10,271 nucleotides of DNA from an uncultured Eubacteriales bacterium (lineage in GTDB: Bacteria; Bacillota; Clostridia; Oscillospirales; Acutalibacteraceae). The notes beneath the pieces are model-generated. The model had not been told where the DNA came from. It saw nothing but the letters and a program-made list of their open reading frames with translations, and did no database searches. The stretch covers positions 1 through 10,271 of the forward strand of contig CAKTXU010000037.1 of the NCBI GenBank assembly GCA_934630995.1. Reading direction: 5' to 3'. Shown piece by piece: positions 9,501 to 10,271 of this stretch (within the stretch, counting starts at the first letter, position 1; every line of letters begins with the position of its first letter). The position numbers and the translations under genes are program-made.

Positions 9501-9611
9501 AAAAAATCCGCCCGCCTGCGCCGCAGCGGCTGTCAGGGGCTGCACCAGCATAAGCATGGCCAGTACCAGAGACAGAATTTGTATAAGCCGGCTGTGTTTG
9601 ATGTTTACCAT
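1..9611 (-). CDS. Giant exported multidomain surface protein (partial, C-terminus off window)
   Basis: An unbroken minus-strand frame from ATG at 9611 to base 1 gives 3203 complete codons, and the phase matches at both ends, so there is no frameshift. The product starts with a signal peptide and continues as a chain of mostly beta-sandwich modules: Ig-like, CARDB-like, cadherin-like and FN3-like, with an unusual glycine-rich beta core around residues 1651-1850. I see only about six cysteines, which fits an exported protein. The start at 9611 is chosen for its AAGGAGG ribosome binding site; an in-frame ATG seven codons upstream (9632) is an alternative. Clostridia carry very large secreted proteins of this architecture, and several segments look familiar from them, but I know no characterised member. 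A role in adhesion, cell-surface structure or binding of polymers is inference from the domains. No protease, glycosidase or lipase motif was recognised. An LPXTG, SLH or dockerin anchor cannot be assessed because the end is missing. Confidence 0.95.
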   Translation of the reverse strand, partial: MVNIKHSRLIQILSLVLAMLMLVQPLTAAAAQAGGFFASQPVGYNQELLDCLTALYGREEALKLLDSLRAAGIIDARGNFLSYQIELDGKKLTTEEALALVNDPDTDLTRKCKVDGKELTLADLKTILEIEEEIERIRELYFTDGVKMTDTHKAALQSLIDQINGSGLSLSNREELPVIKMDSFEVEERLGDINVDAKFSSDTGEPFGFNYKIMGWRDGSVDVLAQDRYDRLSWRFSERVPADYPIIWLALSEPLGGLFENGKTAMTILLTQSPETTEFTKMEPLNISMSGSSGGLSIYSNYWSDSRTSNELIPSIPTATARAMIAKSTYSPNKEFYAALEAGLVDTIVTSSATMSPTRGDAYNNTNPSELYTLSSPFGPSSLWVSQSSGVEAGTFLFDLLKKGEELGWIELSNLLQRDGISVSAAGGPYRYDHFSEPPYTSYHHGARLDWDGGYALRAEGRKPAKVAAIEAATGTYIEGQAIPIRVTYNQPVYLDGKSGRLQLVMEDGTVLESVEASGYSKTYHFLYPVTADDKDKTADTWKLAVKSVTGGKTSYYIENNTITFDTPQEVTGEIGYFDRLDAFLGMGVDKAEYGPVAEDVTVTVRLDLDKAQWIVDNVRDYKVKIQDPATGQYKDSYYMDLAEDGSAMTTTIPLKPIVDSDEPVVWNIRLFSDETLVYQLPMVSFTQKPVVFPKPEDFELIFPENPPSGIPGVVYMSSAEATLLSWEFHGESSYPFNSVYWEPVNGTSVASISSYTGAISPYRPGKQQFRLRIYYQIDGYGSLYKYSDPITVDVRDGGPLMLAVPDNANVFQTVKGSVATVSWLTNVIYRNETEYQNPNTHFTLKLYEGNLTQEAAEAAAPLKTFDSREYPRLVNATSFDIPADLIQNISVGDTPSYTFTVETTNPLTGEVMRDVGYIVAISPAAKVSLEKDDNIYLLDTRVKTLPLNWTLKYFDAINEGEFEFTVSRNGEVIDGSKIVFDKETGEFTSGMTDKGNGTYTGTYALPISAVAADSLRDVYTVNIKSKNHRDSTWSYDSSVFYVYNGRALDILVDGAKAEEGMEDDHFTLNNLQKLTGLSSDDILNTYGRDIRLEQVISINYSDYAWQMVADQIRWQNDNLEFGALHYAEAGVYQDMRNYSYTTYSPFSDLKLVGYQDGQVKLTAVHGKTGMESSVTVHVQTLKDQLYMFRFYPRAKTEVVYTTKKGEQKTVWSNDEGELALMEPDGIGSDVRVKSGEDYMGIVRQSTLVSGESSSGAINSYPVNNYSLRPAASYTLYLKKPDGTPYIGSVTWRGGVYKNGEYCPAAENKEGKTLTADKDGKITIRFNVEDFHTKDEATDTLITVKDKIEMACELVYNTGSFRPHILNYNSQVGEAQVSDIVTLEAADKANEPYIVSQTFSDDEENPLEISVQNYTNTLGPNADYPNGVLRTTVMWWGMDIDKARQANVKLVDDAGITPNGQSSKTIVYPFSTIMITEHTQKLNESTMWMESGKKRAVSVRLYMDDTTLFKSFTMPFQIINMFGVEDVAESESTKTFLVSLLDSMSIDGYDMGLDDKLINAGLKALEKLSFSTKLLTMQISTVFNVLIYGGYSNMDANSTSDTLIYKDPARTEFTYKPGLKEKKELMSGNYFKNKMQEMQDYATGKKKGGGDISMELTGYYEGQVVFNGETGKWETVVHNGGFSAGGGFGYTWKFNSMVGPVPVTAELGLGAAIAVDFGVKTFYEEQVENGQTLKWQNPDKKSVNDYLTTLRIYAYLNAFGGLGFDFSVVALKIGVFGQISLDSRNTWLNRNYLEDEKLRVMDGQSLTFSGMVGIKFYAKFLFISYETVLASASYTKTWLFNEWDEIYAYWDARTGGPVTADNLNEAVEAYIAANPQFRVFSSKAVPAGASVSPKAVATTPQTIEGVFEDAANGLFRRNLKGGDHYALFNPVISEDGYNALMMRGDSLRSFRARYDTYLDSSGATLPSEVEGLKGKSIDPDTSGKNDFYVSVWTMVPEDMEAKEDGTFSESEQDLMASSTEIVAGIYTTPEGKYYATDTYFRLTDNTTPDMSPVVASDPDRKTAIVAWRNTSMHPNPHTAGLGQNDQILYRIYKDGEWGETQVLYNGTTGGVKGLDITMLWDGSGRAAVTYTLDGPNTGNAENYEVVYAVVDTATGEVIKNQQLTQDSEADENPQVTAAIMNEETGEEQFILAWYHTAGDNADGDIRLAVLDRDGNIRPDTADSLRELMGSQPNRPTSNFQFVRTGNRSIDHVALAWESREIRQADAVPEGSMPVAGSGLYAVRLTDKGSGRFGASGVSSIIVLADSNQIDSFFVVEPIDYLYHIFDDYETDNDPDIHNGENRSDMRLRAAFAVAQYTGLEEVEAGGETIYTPALAYIPGSATAYMSNEVTVESLDADFDNMIKGLELPVTFTLRNNGAQAVTGLSIELGGKTVTYGPEDIRIEPNGTLDVTVDYLVPESGVVNPAYTVTATFENGIQSTVENTLYLDLPDVGIHSMEVVGEQDGVRDLMLTLNNESEAALAGSGRRVHVGFYTDRNYTEEILDELVIDCDEDLQAIDDDAYRKKFTVELKKYLTEKGYNEIPEAGIPVYARVWIEELDEKGEYQEIQEYYDTNNVSTAQFENLMGRNSGRQFANQAELTNGETTVATITIQNLSMAPAANGNALVVLLDDAGNVIEQKYIADTAEGLMSFGPEGVVTREVAFSKLGSMVKVENFTASPDEMDSTLYGLSLDGLNLAFDKNTAEYRVVGENLSLTYLTAAASGQGAELTLRDGQGNLLATGVQGLAHTLPLQLTTINGQPVAVAGAENRFTITVQPKDERAKPSTYTVLIDNQLNYTGDVTIVPSAPGVEWINASVPEASVTISAEKLTAFPFKTLAYQQNGGEWQNTEQNKVTIQLEDGEYLLLAKALGEGDLATPAVTVPVKVDRTAPVFDGEIAFEKTDKPLEKDNLFAMFMRLFNSATNKQMKVTVRVDDALSGIASVVAATEDGNSYLLEKQEDGNYSGYITRSYDGTVTVTAKDVAGNQAALTSGRILIDDNAPAPTLSGKVAGQTADSVSISGAVAYPDDKYFDRVEVQYRKQGDTDWKTAETIQDAGEAKEFTVEIGKLKAKTVYEYQILAYNAVGDAPAVETGTAATRFATPGKPTVASFDSRSITLTAVEGAVYRCLLDAETETWSDWQNTPVFTGLDPDQSYTFEMKIAALDG
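501..1121 (-). other. Two Ig-like modules, the second starting 'DRTAPV'
   Basis: Residues about 2831-2924 (VTIVPSAPGVEWINAS, then an AYQQNGGEWQNTEQN strand pair and LEDGEYLLLAKA) look like one beta-sandwich. Residues 2925-3037 form another with the classic opening VDRTAPVFDG, an inner TVRVDDALSGIASV segment, DGTVTVTAKDVAGNQA, and the closing phrase ILIDDNAPAP. The 'D.TAP ... D..SGi ... a.D.AGN' pattern is common in bacterial Ig-like repeats. The insertion KPLEKDNLFAMFMRLFNSAT in the second module matches a variant seen in large clostridial proteins. Confidence 0.6.
1122..1448 (-). other. Cadherin-like beta-sandwich domain (PF12733 type)
   Basis: Residues about 2722-2830 open with STLYGLSLDGLNLAFDKNTA and EYRVVG, then show LTYLTAAASGQGAELTL and end with RFTITVQPKDERAKPSTYTV. 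This follows the Cadherin-like beta-sandwich family closely: 'L..Lslsgg.LsPaFdp.t..Y.v.v', a central 'a.a...ga.v.v.g', and a terminal 'N.i.I.V.aeDg...tY.v.i'. The family is widespread in clostridial surface proteins, often beside Ig-like and FN3 domains as here. It is thought to be structural or adhesive. Confidence 0.75.
1512..2450 (-). other. CARDB-like tandem beta-sandwich modules
   Basis: Residues about 2388-2700 contain at least two modules of the type 'V.F.l.NnG...v.gl.v.l.g' typical of CARDB/NEW3-like domains. The first includes LPVTFTLRNNGAQAVTGLSI, the strand-end phrase IRIEPNGTLDVTVDYLVPES and VNPAYTVTATFENG. The second begins PDVGIHSMEVVGEQDG and continues DLMLTLNNESEAALAG. A further, more diverged module follows, with TTVATITIQNLSMAPA. 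Domains of this kind are known as spacer or adhesion modules in bacterial exported proteins. The domain type is fairly clear, the exact borders are not. Confidence 0.6.
2664..3473 (-). other. Propeller-like repeated beta blades
   Basis: Residues about 2047-2316 contain repeated units of the type 'P.V.........A.vAW' followed by a solvent-exposed loop and a strand ending in D-G or T-G. Examples are MSPVVASDPDRKTAIVAWRN, DITMLWDGSGRAAVTYTL, NPQVTAAIMNEETG leading to FILAWYH, and FQFVRTGNRSIDHVALAWES. Between them run strands such as QILYRIYKDGEWGETQVLY, typical of beta-propeller blades in secreted proteins. At least four partial units can be made out, so a propeller is a reasonable inference. 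Asp-box (SxDxGxxW) motifs of sialidases were not found, so no enzyme activity is claimed. Confidence 0.45.
4062..4661 (-). other. Glycine/aromatic-rich amphipathic beta core
   Basis: Residues 1651-1850 contain successive strands that alternate small or polar with hydrophobic or aromatic residues: ISMELTGYYEGQVVF, GGFSAGGGFGYTWKF, PVPVTAELGLGAAIAVDFGV, LRIYAYLNAFGGLGFDF, ALKIGVFGQISLDS, FSGMVGIKFYAKFLFISYE and VLASASYTKTW. The pattern recalls transmembrane or barrel strands, yet it sits in the middle of an exported protein from an apparent Gram-positive. It lies between a lysine-rich linker (TGKKKGGGD) and a region of lower complexity. I do not recognise a named family. Possible roles are a self-assembling beta scaffold, a beta-helix or barrel-like core, or membrane contact; none is shown by the sequence. 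Confidence 0.5.
5817..6479 (-). other. Beta-rich segment with peptide-decoration-like domain
   Basis: Residues about 1045-1265 start with a short helical stretch (DDHFTLNNLQKLTGLSSDD), followed by beta strands. The part LKDQLYMFRFYPRAKTEVVY, then a strand pair around KGEQKTVWSNDEGELALMEP, resembles the carboxypeptidase-regulatory-like beta-sandwich pattern ('V.Y....G....T..dG.a.l..p') found in cell-surface proteins. The following stretch repeats the idea with KPDGTPYIGSVTWRGGVY and a TADKDGKITIRF strand. This block reads as familiar from other very large clostridial proteins, but I cannot name a family. No catalytic residues are evident. Boundaries are approximate. Confidence 0.4.
7926..8216 (-). 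other. Ig-like beta-sandwich module with 'GTY..G..I.I.VTY' signature
   Basis: Residues about 466-562 begin KVAAIEAATGTYIEGQAI and continue with IRVTYNQPVYLDG, then a strand of the form RLQLVMEDG and an aromatic strand KTYHFLYPV followed by TADDKDKTADT. This order matches a common bacterial Ig-like repeat of surface proteins, whose copies read roughly 'GTYkaGdtI.ItVtFsepV...G.P.L.L...' and end in 'tL.F.YtV..gD...DL'. Such modules normally act as spacers or adhesive domains. Only one clear copy is visible. The assignment rests on this pattern alone. Confidence 0.6.
9108..9479 (-). other. N-terminal charged helical domain with two DGK-x-LT units
   Basis: Residues 45-168 follow the signal peptide and differ from the rest of the protein: they are rich in Leu, Glu, Asp and Lys and look helical. 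Two short units share the pattern [LV]-D-G-K-x-L-T followed by a helix: LDGKKLTTEEALALV at 87-101 and VDGKELTLADLKTIL at 114-128. An acidic loop (D103, D105, D107) lies between them, and a very acidic helix follows (E129-E135). I do not recognise a named family. The acidic loop could bind calcium, but that is a guess. The segment ends before a Gly/Ser linker, after which the sequence becomes beta-rich. Confidence 0.6.
9513..9611 (-). other. Signal peptide of the giant protein
   Basis: Residues 1-33 have a basic n-region (K5, H6, R8), a hydrophobic core from about 9 to 23 (LIQILSLVLAMLMLV), then a proline and an alanine-rich c-region. The likely signal peptidase I site is an A-x-A motif, after A33 (AQA before GGFF) or a couple of residues earlier. 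There is no lipobox cysteine at the cleavage point, so a lipoprotein is unlikely. This predicts export by the Sec pathway. Confidence 0.9.
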
Positions 9612-9622
9612 ATGGTGGTTCT

Positions 9623-9629
9623 CCTCCTT
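9623..9629 (-). promoter_or_regulatory. Shine-Dalgarno (AAGGAGG) for the giant gene
   Basis: AAGGAGG is a full match to the anti-Shine-Dalgarno core, 11 nt before the ATG at 9611. The spacing is slightly long but workable, and it decides the start at 9611. An in-frame ATG at 9632 overlaps this motif and has its own weaker GGGAGAGG (9638-9645) 5 nt upstream. Use of that start would add MKEENHH to the signal peptide. An in-frame TGA at 9675-9677 rules out a longer N-terminus. Confidence 0.8.
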
Positions 9630-9646
9630 CATTCGTGCCTCTCCCA

Positions 9647-9665
9647 GTGCCGGGGAAAACGGCAC
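9647..9665 (-). promoter_or_regulatory. Small leader hairpin upstream of the giant gene
   Basis: GTGCCG and CGGCAC form a perfect 6-bp stem around a 7-nt loop (TTTTCCC on the coding strand), ending 17 nt upstream of the Shine-Dalgarno. It could influence mRNA stability or translation, but a 6-bp stem can occur by chance. It does not match a riboswitch I know. Confidence 0.3.
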
Positions 9666-9710
9666 ATTGTCGAATCAGTTGCTATGTATCTTGATTGCCG
9701 ATAGGGTTGT

Positions 9711-9735
9711 TTGTTGGTTACATAGTAACCAACAA
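9711..9735. repeat. Perfect 11-bp inverted repeat (operator-like dyad or hairpin)
   Basis: TTGTTGGTTAC and GTAACCAACAA are exact reverse complements separated by only three bases (ATA). The site lies 100 nt upstream of the giant gene's start. The GGTTAC-N3-GTAACC symmetry is what a dimeric repressor operator would look like; as RNA it would form a tight hairpin. It shares the bases CAA (9733-9735) with the next inverted repeat. No U-rich tail follows on either strand, so a simple terminator is unlikely. Confidence 0.6.
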
Positions 9736-9754
9736 GAGGGGATATCCCCTCTTG
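9733..9754 (-). terminator. Perfect 22-bp palindrome, possible terminator after the TM2 gene
   Basis: CAAGAGGGG and CCCCTCTTG pair perfectly around ATAT, making the whole 22 bp a palindrome. It begins 21 nt after the stop codon of the TM2 gene. On the minus strand it is followed by TTGGTTACT, only moderately T-rich, so termination of the TM2 transcript is plausible but may be incomplete. On the plus strand it is followed by CGTTTTCGCTTTTG, so it could also stop antisense transcription. Confidence 0.45.
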
Positions 9755-9775
9755 CGTTTTCGCTTTTGTACCGTC

Positions 9776-10271
9776 CTATCCGGTGCCCCAAAGCATTCCG
9801 TCTTTTTGGGTGAACCGCCCGGCCGACACCTGGATAATATCCACAATCCACCCGATTCCCAGGCAGCCGATGGTCAGCAGCCACAGAATGCCGGTGCCGG
9901 TTTTACCCGCCAGAAACCGGTGAATTCCCAGGCCGCCTAAAAAGATGACGATCGCAACCGTCGCCGGTTTGCTTGCCCTTTTTGTCCGAGCCGTTCCCAG
10001 TGGTTTGGGAGTCCGCCGCGCCGTTTCCGGCTTTTTCCTGTCTTCCTCTTCCCACGGGTATAGGATGGGCAGACCCACCGAAATATCGCCGCGGGGGGAA
10101 ACGAGGATTTCTTCGTCCTCGTCCATCAGGTAGCCCTTTGTGATCGGCTGCCGAAACCGGATCCGTTCCAGCAGCTCCTCGCCCGACATATCCGGCAGCC
10201 TCGCCCGGGCGAACACCAGATCCACCGGATTGCTTGCGGCATATTCCGCTGCTTTCCGTCCGGTTCGATAC
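9776..10271 (-). CDS. TM2-domain membrane protein with receiver-like N-terminal segment (partial)
   Basis: The frame ends at TAG (9776-9778) and stays open to the right window edge, about 164 codons, so the true start is probably outside. A GTG at 10225 and an ATG at 10126 (preceded by AAAGGGC) are internal candidates, but the upstream residues look like real protein. Near the left end (9795-9960) is a clear TM2 domain: two hydrophobic helices VAIVIFLGGLG and GILWLLTIGCLGIGWIVDI, joined by the short turn IHRFLAGKTGT, with the family's G-x-G-x-H-R-F, G-x-x-G-I and I-V-D-I features. Before it is a Pro/Arg/Lys-rich linker (about 10045-9965) and an acidic patch (MDEDEEILVSP). The N-terminal piece PVDLVF....LPDMSGEELL resembles beta3-alpha3 of a response-regulator receiver but lacks the phosphoacceptor Asp. 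It precedes the giant gene on the same strand; a shared role is not shown. TM2 proteins are membrane proteins of mostly unknown function. Confidence 0.85.
   Translation of the reverse strand, partial: YRTGRKAAEYAASNPVDLVFARARLPDMSGEELLERIRFRQPITKGYLMDEDEEILVSPRGDISVGLPILYPWEEEDRKKPETARRTPKPLGTARTKRASKPATVAIVIFLGGLGIHRFLAGKTGTGILWLLTIGCLGIGWIVDIIQVSAGRFTQKDGMLWGTG
9795..9971 (-). other. TM2 domain
   Basis: The last ~60 residues hold the TM2 signature in order: a basic entry (KRASKP), first helix ending GGLG, the turn H-R-F-L-A-G-K-T-G, then G-I-L-W-L-L and a second helix ending in the conserved Asp of VDII, and a final KDG. This matches Pfam TM2 (PF05154) very well. Here TM2 is fused to an N-terminal cytoplasmic-looking region. 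Confidence 0.85.

Noticed and set aside
9659..9776. Sigma-70 promoter for the giant gene
   Set aside because: TACTAT and GATACAT resemble -10 boxes, but neither has a credible -35 element at 16-18 nt. The TACTAT also lies inside the perfect dyad, which explains it better.
9675..9884. 69-codon minus-strand open frame spanning the gap before the giant gene
   Set aside because: It overlaps the TM2 coding sequence out of frame for most of its length and runs through both inverted repeats. The translation shows no protein-like features.

Overview
The window is almost entirely one enormous minus-strand gene. An uninterrupted frame runs from an ATG at 9611 down to base 1 (3203 complete codons) and continues past the left edge, so its C-terminus is not visible. 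It encodes an exported, multidomain, beta-rich surface or secreted protein. Upstream on the same strand is the 3' part of a second gene (9776 to beyond 10271). It encodes a small membrane protein with a C-terminal TM2 domain, and the preceding sequence looks like a degenerate response-regulator receiver. The two genes are separated by 164 nt that hold two adjoining perfect inverted repeats, a small leader hairpin and a strong Shine-Dalgarno sequence.

Organism: the GC-rich third codon positions, the AAGGAGG ribosome binding site, the Gram-positive-style signal peptide and the clostridial-type domains (FN3, cadherin-like beta-sandwich, 'DRTAPV' Ig-like modules) suggest an anaerobic Firmicute of the Oscillospirales/Clostridia kind, probably gut-associated. 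This is inferred from style, not from a marker gene.

Layout of the large protein, N to C: signal peptide (1-33); charged helical domain with a repeated DGK-x-LT motif (45-168); weakly recognisable beta-rich region; Ig-like 'GTY..G..I.I.VTY' module (466-562); long beta-rich stretch including a peptide-decoration-like segment (about 1045-1265); glycine/aromatic-rich amphipathic beta core (1651-1850); propeller-like repeats (about 2047-2316); CARDB-like beta-sandwiches (about 2388-2700); cadherin-like beta-sandwich (2722-2830); two Ig-like modules (2831-3037); one complete and one truncated FN3-like domain (3038 to edge). No catalytic motif and no anchor are visible; an anchor would lie further C-terminal, off the window.

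The long open frames on the plus strand (up to 912 codons) are codon-aligned shadows of this gene. They exist because it almost never uses TTA, CTA or TCA codons. No RNA gene, CRISPR array, insertion sequence or integrase was seen. No function ties the two genes together beyond shared strand and adjacency.
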